Shown in pieces: positions 34,340 to 43,731 of a stretch of DNA of 64,000 nucleotides (positions are counted from its first letter, which is position 1; each line of letters starts with the position of its first letter). This DNA is from JAAUTS01 sp038250235 (GTDB lineage: Bacteria > Verrucomicrobiota > Verrucomicrobiia > Methylacidiphilales > JAAUTS01): positions 23,649 through 87,648 of the forward strand of contig JBBSCO010000004.1 in NCBI GenBank assembly GCA_038250235.1, read 5' to 3'. A program made the position numbers and the translations under genes. Below the pieces are notes generated by a model, which saw nothing but the letters and a program-made list of their open reading frames with translations, did not search any database and was not told the origin of the DNA.

Positions 34340-35524
34340 TCAGTCGGTCCGGACAAAGGAAGGAGGCGGCCCTCCGCTCAAAATCCAAGCATAGAAGAGG
34401 GACATTTTTTGGGCAATAACCGACCAAGATAATTCCAGGGAGGCATAGTCTTTGCCTGCCAGGCCCATTGTTGCCAAAGCAGGTGGAGGTAGTAGGAGAG
34501 CCGTTGCAAGTGTTTGTCTGAGGGAATCGACAGACATGGGAATCCACCAGCCGCATTTATTATGGTTCAGGATTTCCCAAGGAGTGCCGTGGGTTGTAAT
34601 GACAGGTGTCCCGTGGGCGAGAGCTTCCGCCACTACAATGCCAAAGTTTTCTTCGTGGCTGGGAAGAATGAAAAGTTCAGCGTGTTCCAGAAGACTTTCT
34701 TTGAGACTTCCGGAAACAGGCGGATGTAAGTAAATGCGTTTCCCCATGCCGGTCGAGCGGATGGCAGCTTCTATTACAGGCCGGTAATTGCTGAGATCAG
34801 GACCTACCAGCAGTAGCAACCAGTCCTTTTGATTTTCTTCAGGAAGTCTTGACCAGGCTTCCACGAGTTCCAGCAACCCCTTTTTCGGATGAATGCGACT
34901 CATAAAAAGAGCCAGACGTTTTCCTTTCAATTCCGGAAATGATTTTTCAATTATCTTTTTGCAACTTGGATTTGGAGAGGTTGGGTTGATCCCATTGGGG
35001 ATAACAGCTATTGGTTGGGTGAACCCTGCCAGTCGGATAGCATCGGCTTCTTGACCGGAGGTGGCATGAAAGGCAAAAGCAGAGTTGAGATCAGAATGTT
35101 CATGCAGATGCCAGACAAGACGTTTTTTAAAAGCTGAGTTGGCAAGAGCCCAAGAACCGAGCATTCCTCTGGGAGAGACAATGTAGGGTTTTTGTTTCCG
35201 CGCCGCAGAACGTGCAGCATAGTGATTAGGGAACATCCAAAGACCATGATTGTGGACAATAGATGCCCGATGAGCTTCCCGCTCGATGGCCAGAGCAAGT
35301 GAAGGTGACCAGCCTCTAAGTGGCCGGGTTAATATATTGGGGCGAATGGCTGTCAGGATCTTGGGAGACAATAAGGGAAGTGGACCATGTTCTTCGTAAT
35401 TCAGGCAGAGAAGGCGTACTGAAATGTGCTGTTCAGGAAGTGTTTCGAGCAGGTTGGGAACGGATTGAGCCGGGCCTCCGACAGCAGGGTTAATGGAGGC
35501 AACAACGTGAAGGACAGGGGACAT
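34340..35524 (-). CDS. Glycosyltransferase family 4
   Basis: The ATG at 35524 gives 394 residues and lies two bases after the asnB stop. It has a donor-binding domain (LALFMSRIHPKKGLLELVEA) and the EX7E motif in LPSHEENFGIVVAEALAHGTPVI. The N-terminal HVVASINPAVGGPAQSV is a common start for acceptor domains of capsular or EPS GT4 enzymes. It is coupled to the neighbouring genes and should act in the cytoplasm on a lipid-linked chain. Confidence 0.9.
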   Translation of the reverse strand: MSPVLHVVASINPAVGGPAQSVPNLLETLPEQHISVRLLCLNYEEHGPLPLLSPKILTAIRPNILTRPLRGWSPSLALAIEREAHRASIVHNHGLWMFPNHYAARSAARKQKPYIVSPRGMLGSWALANSAFKKRLVWHLHEHSDLNSAFAFHATSGQEADAIRLAGFTQPIAVIPNGINPTSPNPSCKKIIEKSFPELKGKRLALFMSRIHPKKGLLELVEAWSRLPEENQKDWLLLLVGPDLSNYRPVIEAAIRSTGMGKRIYLHPPVSGSLKESLLEHAELFILPSHEENFGIVVAEALAHGTPVITTHGTPWEILNHNKCGWWIPMSVDSLRQTLATALLLPPPALATMGLAGKDYASLELSWSVIAQKMSLFYAWILSGGPPPSFVRTD

Positions 35525-35526
35525 GA

Positions 35527-37293
35527 CTAAAGTGATAGACCGTGTTTGTCCATCCAGTGAAACAGAGAGATCAGTGCATTTTTTTGATACCACGTGCGGG
35601 TAAGAGAAGACCAGTCAGGAGGAATAAGATCTTCAAATTCGCGCAGTGGACCGCGGAACCAGGAATCATAGGGCAGAGAGAATCCCTGTTTGGGGCGTCG
35701 GAAGACGTCTTGCGGAATCGAGGGAAGGCATTTTTGGAGAAGTTGTTTTTCGATGTCGAAGCGAATGGAGGCTGGAAGCGAGGCCCCTGTGCGCCAGAGG
35801 ACTTCATCAAGGAAGGGGTGCCGGAGTTCAACGCTGTGCGCCATGCTGCAGGCGTCACCATCACGAAGGAGCTGGCGCTGGAGGTATTGGTGGAATTCCA
35901 TGAAGGCGACCTGGCTCTGGCCCAAAGACCATTCGGATCCGGTGGGAGCGGGAGTGTCTGTTGTCAGGGTATCGGAATGAAGACCGCGGGAAAGGAGCAT
36001 GGTGTGAATGAGCTGGCGGGGGAAAATGCCGCGGTAGCAGCGATATGCATGGGACCAGGTGAGCGGGCCGGAAGCCCAATCCACCATGCGTGCGAGGCGG
36101 GTGGCGCCCAGAAGCGGTGCCAGGTGGTGGAGGGAAGAGAGGGGGAGATAGCGGAGCAGGGAAATGATTTTTGGGATACGGGTGAATGAGGGATAACCGC
36201 CAAGTAATTCATCGCCGCCGATCCCGGTGAGCATGACCTTAAGGTCGTGCTGCCTGCAGGCATGACTAACGCAGAAAATATTGAAGCCATCCATGGAAGG
36301 TAGGTCCTGGGCGTGGAGATGGCCTTGATAGAGGGAATGGACGGCTTGGTCCTCCAGGAAAAAATTGGCGTGGGGTGTGCCAAAGTGGGAGGCGATACGC
36401 GCAGCGTCGGAGTTCTCTTCCCGGTGGTTACCCGGGAAGCCCAGGGTGAGGGCGAGCTGGGGATGGATGCCGAGGGCGGCTGCTGCTGCGAGGATTGAGG
36501 AAGAGTCCACGCCGCCGCTAAGGAAGAGTCCCACGGGGACATCGCTGATGAAGTGACGGCGGACAGAGTCTAGCCAGGCCTCGCGAAAGTCGTCGGGAGT
36601 GGCGTTGTTTTCACGCAGACTGATGGGAATGGAGCTGAACTGCTCGGATGATAGGGTGCCATCCTTCCATTGCCAACATGTTCCGGGGGGTAGGGTGGTG
36701 ATACCCTCAATAAGGTTTTCGCCGCCGCACCCCCATAATAAATAGTCGGCCACGGCGGCGGGGCTCAGGCGGGTTGAGGTGATGCCGCTGCGCAGCAGGG
36801 TGCGCACTTCGGAGGCGAAGGCCAGGCCTTGGCCGGACTGGGCCACATAAAGGGGTTTCATGCCGAAGGGGTCGCGGGCAAGGAGCAGACGTTTTTCGGT
36901 CGAGTCCCAAAGGGCAAGGGCAAACATACCGCGGAGTAGCAGAAGTGCACCGGGGCCGCGGTGGATGAGCAGGCGGAGGATGACCTCGGTGTCGGAGGAG
37001 GTGAGGAAGGGGATGCCCTCTTTTTCCAAGTCGGCGCGGAGATCGCGGTAGTTGTAGATTTCTCCGTTGAAGATGAGGTGGTAGCGTCCGTCGAACGTCA
37101 TAGGTTGGCGTGAGCGCTCAGTAAGGTCGATGATAGAGAGTCGGGTGTGGGCGAGGAGGGCAGGACCGGCAGGATCGAAGTAGTGGCCGCTGCCGTCGGG
37201 TCCGCGGTGATGCATCGCCTGGCAAAGCAGACGGGCGTGTTCCTCAGGTGAGGGGTGGGGGGAGACGCCTACGAGACCAGCTATGCCGCACAT
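35527..37293 (-). CDS. asnB: Asparagine synthase (glutamine-hydrolysing)-like amidotransferase
   Basis: The start at 37293 gives 588 residues with the nucleophile Cys2 exposed (MCGIAGLVG), fixing the start. The N-terminal Ntn glutaminase has RGPDG and NGEIYNY. The synthetase half has the PP-loop SGGVDSS (259-265). In free metabolism AsnB makes asparagine. Within polysaccharide loci, paralogues may amidate uronic acids or similar groups. Which applies here is not evident from sequence. Length matches the short AsnB-type family. It overlaps the preceding GT4 by 13 bases. Confidence 0.9.
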   Translation of the reverse strand: MCGIAGLVGVSPHPSPEEHARLLCQAMHHRGPDGSGHYFDPAGPALLAHTRLSIIDLTERSRQPMTFDGRYHLIFNGEIYNYRDLRADLEKEGIPFLTSSDTEVILRLLIHRGPGALLLLRGMFALALWDSTEKRLLLARDPFGMKPLYVAQSGQGLAFASEVRTLLRSGITSTRLSPAAVADYLLWGCGGENLIEGITTLPPGTCWQWKDGTLSSEQFSSIPISLRENNATPDDFREAWLDSVRRHFISDVPVGLFLSGGVDSSSILAAAAALGIHPQLALTLGFPGNHREENSDAARIASHFGTPHANFFLEDQAVHSLYQGHLHAQDLPSMDGFNIFCVSHACRQHDLKVMLTGIGGDELLGGYPSFTRIPKIISLLRYLPLSSLHHLAPLLGATRLARMVDWASGPLTWSHAYRCYRGIFPRQLIHTMLLSRGLHSDTLTTDTPAPTGSEWSLGQSQVAFMEFHQYLQRQLLRDGDACSMAHSVELRHPFLDEVLWRTGASLPASIRFDIEKQLLQKCLPSIPQDVFRRPKQGFSLPYDSWFRGPLREFEDLIPPDWSSLTRTWYQKNALISLFHWMDKHGLSL

Positions 37294-38366
37294 GGTGAAC
37301 TCCGTTGAATAAAGGCTTGAAGCAGGGCACTGATGCGTTCGTGCTGGCGTTCGGGGCCGAAGTGGTTTTGGACATGGAGCCGAAGGGTGTCTGGGGACCA
37401 TCCGGGCGGGGGCTGGTGGAGGCGGCGTAAGAGTTCGGAAAGGGCGAGGGCGACGGCGGCGGGGTTGCGTGGGTTGACGAGGATGCCGCAGTCGTGTCCG
37501 TCGAAGGCATCGACGGAACCATCGACGGAGCCAGCCAGGATGGGTTTACCGTGGGCCATGGCTTCAAGGAAGACGATGCCAAAGCCCTCGCCCGTGCTGG
37601 GCATAACAAAAGCGTCACAGGCATCATAGGCGAGGGCGCGCTGGTCATCGGACAAAGAGCCGAGGAAGTGAATGCGTGGAGTGAGCTGGCGATCGGCTGC
37701 TTCTTTTCGGAGTGCGACCAGATCGATGCCATCGCCAACGATGGCGTAATGGACATGGGAGGCGGAGGGCCCAAGAGCCTGAAGGGCGGAGAGGATTTCC
37801 CGATGGCCTTTGTAACGGTCGTCACGCAGGCGGGACACAGTGAGGATAAGAACGGTGTCGAGAGCTAGGCCAAGGCGACGGCGGGCGTCGTCCTTTGGGG
37901 TGAGGTGTGCAGGGATGGATTCCACATGATTTGGCAACAGATCACAACGGTGGGCTAATCCCGGCAGATTGTGCACGAGACGGTTCCGGGTGTGGCGACT
38001 AACGCAAAGGACGCGCTCAGCTCCAAGGAAAGCCTGGGCTTCAGATGATCGACGCAGGCTCCAACATTCGATACCATGGGCACAGATCCAGTAGGGAATA
38101 TTGAGAAAATGCAGGAGTGGGGCGATACGAGCCAGCCCCACATGGGTGAAAATGCAGAGGTCGGGGTGTTGTAACGCTCCACCAGCAAAGCGTGAGAGGA
38201 AACGAAGTTTCTCGTTGGTCGTCGAGGGTGAGGGAAATGAAACCTCCTCAAAGGTGCCTGTGAGTGGGGAGTGTTTTAGGGCCTGTGCCAGGAGATAGCT
38301 GAATTGTTGAACTCCCCCGTGTTCATTTTTATACTCCGGGCAGCAGAATTGGATATGGAGCTTCAT
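37281..38366 (-). CDS. Glycosyltransferase family 4
   Basis: The start at 38366 gives 361 residues and overlaps the previous stop (ATGA). The N-terminus (HIQFCCPEYKNEHGGVQQFS) and the donor domain (LTVSRLRDDRYKGHREILSA, MPSTGEGFGIVFLEAMAHGKPI) fit GT-B, with EX7E in the latter. YKGH is a common variant of the phosphate-binding loop. It adds a sugar in the growing repeat unit. The upstream and downstream genes are also glycan enzymes. Confidence 0.88.
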   Translation of the reverse strand: MKLHIQFCCPEYKNEHGGVQQFSYLLAQALKHSPLTGTFEEVSFPSPSTTNEKLRFLSRFAGGALQHPDLCIFTHVGLARIAPLLHFLNIPYWICAHGIECWSLRRSSEAQAFLGAERVLCVSRHTRNRLVHNLPGLAHRCDLLPNHVESIPAHLTPKDDARRRLGLALDTVLILTVSRLRDDRYKGHREILSALQALGPSASHVHYAIVGDGIDLVALRKEAADRQLTPRIHFLGSLSDDQRALAYDACDAFVMPSTGEGFGIVFLEAMAHGKPILAGSVDGSVDAFDGHDCGILVNPRNPAAVALALSELLRRLHQPPPGWSPDTLRLHVQNHFGPERQHERISALLQAFIQRSSPCAA

Positions 38367-39520
38367 CTGAGTGTCCGGCAGGCCTTCAGTAACCCGTCCA
38401 TTGCGGCGTGATAGTTGTGTTTGGACAGTGAGGGTAGGCACGCGTGCTTCCATCGGTCAAGAGTGCCTGGTGAGAGAGCATGGGAAAGAGCTGAGACCAG
38501 ACCGTTGGTTGAGCCTGCGGAAAAAATCAGTCCGTTGACATCGGAACGAACAAGATCCGGAGTGCAGCCGACATGGCCGCTCGTAATAACAGGCACGCCA
38601 CAGGCCAAAGATTCCTGCACGGCCAGACCCCAGGTTTCACCAGGCCCGCAACTCGGCAGGACAAAGAGGTCGGCCATCTGGTAGATGCGAGGCATGGCAC
38701 TTTGGTTTTCGGGAGGGTGAAACTTCACGCAGGGGCGCTGGGAGGCTTTGGCGCGGAGGGCAGGTACGAGGGCCCCGGAGCCAACGAAGAGAAGGGTGGT
38801 TTTTTCGGGATTGAGCTGCAGAAACGCCTCAAGCAGACGAAGGGGGTCTTTTTTTGCCTCAAATTTTCCAGCAAAAAGAATGACCCTGTGGTCGGGTGGA
38901 ATGCCGAGGGAATGGCGCCAAGAGTGTGCAGCTTCCTGATCCGTGTGGTTGGGCTGAAAGCGGGTTTGGTCAATGGCGTGAGGGCATAAAAAAAGGCGTT
39001 TATCTGGCACGCCGCGGTTCCTGAAATAGGCATGGTTGAGGGTGCCGCAGTAAAGAAAAGCCCTGGCCCGCCGAAAAAGAAGGCGGGCGGCCAGACGGGC
39101 CAGACAGGATTTTAAACCCGGGGAACGGGCCAGATCGTGGGAGTCCCCCCGGATGATGATGCGCTGTCTAAAATCCCGATGGAGAAGAACCTTGCGCATG
39201 GAATGCCACGAGAAACCCATCAAAAGAACGGCGTCTGGTTTCCAGGCCTGAAGTCGCGGGATGAGATCAGGATTACGAAGGCCACCTGGGTGATGTGTTC
39301 CCGGAGCCCTGGATGTGTTGGGGACAAACTCGTGGTCGTAGCCATCCAACAGTGGAATATCCCAAAGAATTTTCTTTTGAAAGCCGGGATCATGTCGTGG
39401 ATTGACCCCAAAATCCCACAGATAAAATACACGAATCTGAAGTCCTGATTCCCGGGCCAGAAGTCGGAACCATGGCGCATAGTATTGAATGGGGTGTGAG
39501 GCAATAATGGCCAGGCGCAT
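38363..39520 (-). CDS. Glycosyltransferase family 4
   Basis: The ATG at 39520 gives 385 residues; a TTG two codons earlier is less likely. The start RLAIIASHPIQYYAPWFRLL is typical of a GT4 group in O-antigen or EPS loci. The donor domain has ILFAGKFEAKKDPLRLLEAF and the EX7E region FVLPSCGPGETWGLAVQESL. It overlaps the next gene by ATGA and follows the polymerase gene directly. Confidence 0.88.
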   Translation of the reverse strand: MRLAIIASHPIQYYAPWFRLLARESGLQIRVFYLWDFGVNPRHDPGFQKKILWDIPLLDGYDHEFVPNTSRAPGTHHPGGLRNPDLIPRLQAWKPDAVLLMGFSWHSMRKVLLHRDFRQRIIIRGDSHDLARSPGLKSCLARLAARLLFRRARAFLYCGTLNHAYFRNRGVPDKRLFLCPHAIDQTRFQPNHTDQEAAHSWRHSLGIPPDHRVILFAGKFEAKKDPLRLLEAFLQLNPEKTTLLFVGSGALVPALRAKASQRPCVKFHPPENQSAMPRIYQMADLFVLPSCGPGETWGLAVQESLACGVPVITSGHVGCTPDLVRSDVNGLIFSAGSTNGLVSALSHALSPGTLDRWKHACLPSLSKHNYHAAMDGLLKACRTLR

Positions 39521-39522
39521 TT

Positions 39523-41082
39523 TCAAACGGAGAGCCTTCGTTTTTTGCTGGTCTCGCGGGGCACGACCTGAACCCAGCGGATAAGTTCCTTGGTGGGCAG
39601 GTTTTTCATAAAGACCAGACTAAAAGCGACCAAGCCGACAAAGGATTGAAAAAGCGAAGTGATAAGCACGCCGAGGGAAAATTCCGTTTGGAAGGTGGCG
39701 CTAACCAGGAGAATGGCTAAAAGAGAGCGGAAAGACAGGAAAGGAAGACCCTGGCTGAACAAAGAAGCCCAGCCCGTCACAAAGCCTATTAAAATGGCAA
39801 TGGCGCAGGAGCCGGCAATGCCAAAATTAGCGTAACCTTCATTAAGCAAACCCCAACCAATCGTGGTGCTCATGCTGCTTTCTCGTGTTTGCAGTCCATA
39901 GTGGATATTGATAAGGGTGGTGCCCTCCTGGCTCCAGGCTTTGTCAGGATTGATAAGGCGGGGGATCAGCAGACTGGGAATGAGAGTATAGGTCTCCCCA
40001 CCGATGTAGGGATAGCCATGACTGGTCAGGTCCTGGGCGAATAGCAAGAGGTGCATAAGACTGGATCGCTGGAAAGTGCTGGCTTTTTTTTGTTGAACCT
40101 CCCCAGTGCTTGTCCCTTCTTGTATGACGGTAAGGGAAGAGTCGATCCACAGAGTGTACATACCAGCAACATCAGAGATAGAACGAATGGGGCTTTCACG
40201 ATTTTCTCCCCAGTAAGCTTCGCGGACTGGTGCCTTGCCAATGTGAAAAAAAGTAATCACCGTGATGACCAAAGCCACCGCAACCCAGGGAGGCCTGCGT
40301 GATCCCAGCGTGTAGCCACCGACCGAGAGAACGGCGACCGTGAGTGCGTTGATTAAAAGGAGCGTAGCCGTCTGCACGACAAACAGACTGCCAATCAGAA
40401 TAACATAAATGACGGCGGAACGTCGGCTAAGTTTTCCGGCACCCATGTGCTGTCCAAGAATGAAGATAGCGAGGGTGGAAATTCCGCCGATGATCCCCCG
40501 TAGGATGGAAAAAAGGCCTCCCGGGATATTCACCCAGGGAACAACCGTATTTGCGGCAAAGAGAAGTGCCAGGAAGATGAAAGCCAACAGGATGCGGTCG
40601 CCGCTGATGGTGGAGAGCTGGCGGCAGGATATGGGTGGTGAGGAGGAGCGATCACCGACCAGTTTCCAGGCAATGGTGCCGCAACAAAGAGCAAGGGATA
40701 TGGTAAAGCTTGCATGAAGATGATCGGAGGGCGCGAAGTAGGTGATTCCAGGATGTTCACTCAGCAGGGGGAGTGCGAAAGTCATGTATTGGAACCCGGC
40801 AAAGCAGGGATAAATAGGAATACCCGGGCTTATCCCCTTCGCCCAAATACCGAAGGGGATAAGTGCAGAAACGGTAATAAGCAGATAGGCCAGGTGCGTT
40901 TCCCCGGCATAGTCATTAAAGTTATAGATACTGTAGCCCAAAGCGGCCGCTGCCAAAATCCAGAAAACGGCCATGGTTTGACTGGAATTCAACAAGGCAC
41001 GGGTATCCATGATGGCAGTTTCCTGTGGAACCGGAGCGCGCCGATAGCTTGGATACTTTGGTTTGAATCCACTGTTTTTCAT
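39523..41082 (-). CDS. Wzy-like oligosaccharide repeat-unit polymerase
   Basis: A 519-residue integral membrane protein with about 11 hydrophobic segments. A large polar loop in the second half (near residues 295-415) includes GENRESPIRS and GTSTGEVQQKKASTFQRSS. That layout suits Wzy/EpsG-type polymerases, which join lipid-linked repeats in the periplasm. Sequence in this family is poorly conserved, so the call depends on topology and on being inside a glycan cluster. Its ATG overlaps the previous gene (ATGA). Its presence beside an ABC exporter is unusual. Confidence 0.65.
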   Translation of the reverse strand: MKNSGFKPKYPSYRRAPVPQETAIMDTRALLNSSQTMAVFWILAAAALGYSIYNFNDYAGETHLAYLLITVSALIPFGIWAKGISPGIPIYPCFAGFQYMTFALPLLSEHPGITYFAPSDHLHASFTISLALCCGTIAWKLVGDRSSSPPISCRQLSTISGDRILLAFIFLALLFAANTVVPWVNIPGGLFSILRGIIGGISTLAIFILGQHMGAGKLSRRSAVIYVILIGSLFVVQTATLLLINALTVAVLSVGGYTLGSRRPPWVAVALVITVITFFHIGKAPVREAYWGENRESPIRSISDVAGMYTLWIDSSLTVIQEGTSTGEVQQKKASTFQRSSLMHLLLFAQDLTSHGYPYIGGETYTLIPSLLIPRLINPDKAWSQEGTTLINIHYGLQTRESSMSTTIGWGLLNEGYANFGIAGSCAIAILIGFVTGWASLFSQGLPFLSFRSLLAILLVSATFQTEFSLGVLITSLFQSFVGLVAFSLVFMKNLPTKELIRWVQVVPRETSKKRRLSV

Positions 41083-42359
41083 GACTTTTTATTTTTCAGC
41101 GGCAACACCTGATCCCAAAGAAGACATTCACTCCGTGCAAGATAGCTGGCAGAGCGCGTTTCGGGAAGCACGGGGGAAGAGGGCAAGGATTGGGGATGAG
41201 AGAGGATGCTCCTCAGAGTTTCCAAATTTTGTTTGATGTGGCTGTCCGATGAAAAAATCAGAAGGGTGACTCCGGGAATATCTGCAGCCAGGGCGGCCAG
41301 CCTGCTGGAGGCATGGGCCACGATGACAACGGGACGGCCAGCGGCACACACAGTGTTGAGTCGCGAGGGGGCGTAGGCCAGATCATCGGAACCCGGGATC
41401 AAGAGAACATCGGCTGCCCGCATCAATTGGAGCGAGGTAAGATAAGGCACGCGGGTTGTTTCTTCGCAAACGACATCCTGAAGGTTGTGGCGGAGGGCGG
41501 CGGAACTAAGGGATGAAGTAAGGGAGTTTTGATGACCGGCGTAGCTCGTGCCGGTAAAATGGAAGCGCCATGGAAAAACAGTACTCGTTTCCGCACGAAT
41601 GCGCGACACCAGATAAAAAAAAGCATCCAGTGCTGTTTGGAATGCAGGATTGAGAGCTCCCACACAAGCAAACAGATAAGGTGGGGGCAAGGAGCGCGTA
41701 GCGGCGGGGGCGACGGCGAAGTCCTCAATCGGTGTGGCAAAAGGAAGGATGGCGCAGGGCTTGGTTGAAAACCAAGGATAACGGCGGTTCAGCATCCCGC
41801 GGTAATCTTCAGAGACCAAAGAAAAACCTCCAGCTTGTCGAAAGCACCAAGGCTCCAAGTGTGCCGCCAGCCATCGGGCGTAACGGTATTTCCAACCTCC
41901 TGGTGGGGGAGGGACCCCCGGCTGTTCATAGTAGTCATTGAGCCAAGGATCCTGCAGATCCACAACAAAAGGAATACCAAATCGTTTTTTCCACCAAGGT
42001 CCGAGGGCAAGGATATTAAACTGGGTGGTGCTGAAGACAACGAGATCAAAATGTGAGGATTCGATCAAGCGGCTGCCTGCCAGCGCCAAGTGGGCAAGGC
42101 AGCGCCAACCCAAGGTGCCAACCCCGAGAAGGCGCGACCATTTCAATGGAACAGCATCACAGCGATGAATGGGAATATCACGGGGGAGGGTGGCCAGGAG
42201 GGAGTCATCCCACCAGTCCGGACGATGCTTCGGAGCAACGCAGAGAACTTCAGCTTGCCATCCGTTCCGCGCGTAGTGGGCCAGATTGATGCGGACACGA
42301 TGGCCATCAGGCGCGTTGATGGGGGCAAAGTGAGGCGCAACGATGAGGACACGTTTCAA
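41079..42359 (-). CDS. Glycosyltransferase family 4
   Basis: The likely start is TTG at 42359, forming a TTGA overlap with the methyltransferase stop. It gives 426 residues starting LKRVLIVAPHFAPINAPDGH. Longer starts would run inside the upstream gene. Donor domain features are SSRLAALAADIPGV and LIPGSDDLAYAPSRL near the C-terminal half. EX7E is less clear than in the other GT4s, so the exact subfamily is open. Confidence 0.8.
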   Translation of the reverse strand: MKRVLIVAPHFAPINAPDGHRVRINLAHYARNGWQAEVLCVAPKHRPDWWDDSLLATLPRDIPIHRCDAVPLKWSRLLGVGTLGWRCLAHLALAGSRLIESSHFDLVVFSTTQFNILALGPWWKKRFGIPFVVDLQDPWLNDYYEQPGVPPPPGGWKYRYARWLAAHLEPWCFRQAGGFSLVSEDYRGMLNRRYPWFSTKPCAILPFATPIEDFAVAPAATRSLPPPYLFACVGALNPAFQTALDAFFYLVSRIRAETSTVFPWRFHFTGTSYAGHQNSLTSSLSSAALRHNLQDVVCEETTRVPYLTSLQLMRAADVLLIPGSDDLAYAPSRLNTVCAAGRPVVIVAHASSRLAALAADIPGVTLLIFSSDSHIKQNLETLRSILSHPQSLPSSPVLPETRSASYLARSECLLWDQVLPLKNKKS

Positions 42360-42988
42360 GAATTGATCGTCTTTGGTTCCATCACCTTGATATCCCAGAT
42401 GTTCCCCTTGGCGCTCATGACAGACGTGGAGGCGGCTACCGTGCAAAAAGATTCCATACGCCGCCATTGTGCGTCTGTATTGCCAAAACGATGGTGGGAA
42501 ATGAAAAAGTGGCCGCCGGGCTTAAGATGGGCGGAGAAGGACTGGAGAAGCGCGCCGGGATCCTGGGCGTAACCGATGCATTCATTGAAGGATATGGCGT
42601 CGAAGGATTCTGCGGGCCGCCAAGTCTCAAAGTTGGCCTCAAGAAATTCCACACCCTGAAGGCCGAGGACCTTGGCCTTGGCGATGCCTTCGGTCGAAAG
42701 GTCAGTCCCCAGGTAGCGGGGGAATTGATAAGGCTGGCAGAGCTGGGCCAGGCGACCACTGCCGCAGCCAAGATCAAGTACAGCGCCCTGGGGATGAAAA
42801 TGGCGGATGATACCGGCCAGGACGAGCTGGCGCGGCAGTTCGTCAAAGGAAAAGAAATGGTTCCAGGCACCGCTCCCGTATTCCTTATCGAGAGCAGTTT
42901 TGTCGATGGGACGTCCGAGACCGCGGGGTGCGTCGATCAAGCGGCGTTTAATGTAATGAAGAGATCGCGTGAGGATGTTTGGTTTCAT
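42356..42988 (-). CDS. SAM-dependent methyltransferase, class I
   Basis: The ATG at 42988 gives 210 residues and overlaps the previous stop (ATGA). The SAM-binding motif I is AVLDLGCGSGRLAQL, followed by YLGTDLSTEGI and FNECIGYAQDPGALLQSFSA. This is a methyltransferase-11 or UbiE-like fold. In this cluster it probably O-methylates a sugar. It is not the FkbM type of the other methyltransferases here. Confidence 0.88.
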   Translation of the reverse strand: MKPNILTRSLHYIKRRLIDAPRGLGRPIDKTALDKEYGSGAWNHFFSFDELPRQLVLAGIIRHFHPQGAVLDLGCGSGRLAQLCQPYQFPRYLGTDLSTEGIAKAKVLGLQGVEFLEANFETWRPAESFDAISFNECIGYAQDPGALLQSFSAHLKPGGHFFISHHRFGNTDAQWRRMESFCTVAASTSVMSAKGNIWDIKVMEPKTINS

Positions 42989-43731
42989 GATTCGGGGGGT
43001 TGTTTGATTGGAAAAAAGAACTCCCAGGGCCCGAGGCAAAGACGACTGAGAATGGGAGGCAATGAGGAACCGGATTGATGTTGGCTGGCATGGCAACGCA
43101 ACGCCATTTGTTTTTGGGCAAGAAGCGGGCCGAGTCTAAGAAAGCAGGGGGCCGGTTTGCGCAGGGCATGGCGGGCAAAGCGCAGTGGATTCCACCAGGC
43201 CCAGACCGGATATTCCCAGAGTTGTCCGTGCCAGTCCATGGATTGGAGCGCGGAGCGGATGAGATGGTGGGCTGCTTCATGCTCCGTGCTATGGCTGCCG
43301 GAAAAGGGAAGATAGATGGCCAGAGGAGAGCAGGCACGAACCACCCCGTGGATACGCTCGGTCAGGACTTGGATCTCCGCCGGGCTCAGGATGGGAAGAC
43401 GACCATCGGGTGCGTTCAGGAAAGAGACGCTTTTGTTATTTAATTGGAGGACGTGGATGGCGGCTAGAGCTTCAGCCTGGCGTGTGAGGGACAGGGCACG
43501 ACGGTCTGATTCATTGGCGGAGGTGCCGCCGCTGTCAGTGATGAAAGCCACATGGACAGGCAGTGCGCGGGTCGTGCGAGCGGCAATGAGTCCGCCGCAG
43601 CCAAGCGTTTCATCGTCGGCATGGGGCGCGAAGATGAGGACGGAACCGGTCATAAGTTCGTGGTGTTTGCCCTTAAATCGGAACCAGCGGGCCAGCATCC
43701 GCGCGAGGATGAGGCGAAAAATATTTTTCAT
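42985..43731 (-). CDS. PIG-L/LmbE-family deacetylase
   Basis: The ATG at 43731 gives 248 residues; it overlaps the FkbM stop (ATGA). Motif PHADDETLGCGG carries the zinc-binding HxDD, with SGGTSANESDR and GSHSTEHEAAHH further on. Family members remove N-acetyl groups from GlcNAc-type substrates. Within the locus it may deacetylate an amino sugar of the glycan. The family also includes enzymes for antibiotics and spore walls, so the substrate is inferred. Confidence 0.88.
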   Translation of the reverse strand: MKNIFRLILARMLARWFRFKGKHHELMTGSVLIFAPHADDETLGCGGLIAARTTRALPVHVAFITDSGGTSANESDRRALSLTRQAEALAAIHVLQLNNKSVSFLNAPDGRLPILSPAEIQVLTERIHGVVRACSPLAIYLPFSGSHSTEHEAAHHLIRSALQSMDWHGQLWEYPVWAWWNPLRFARHALRKPAPCFLRLGPLLAQKQMALRCHASQHQSGSSLPPILSRLCLGPWEFFFPIKQPPES

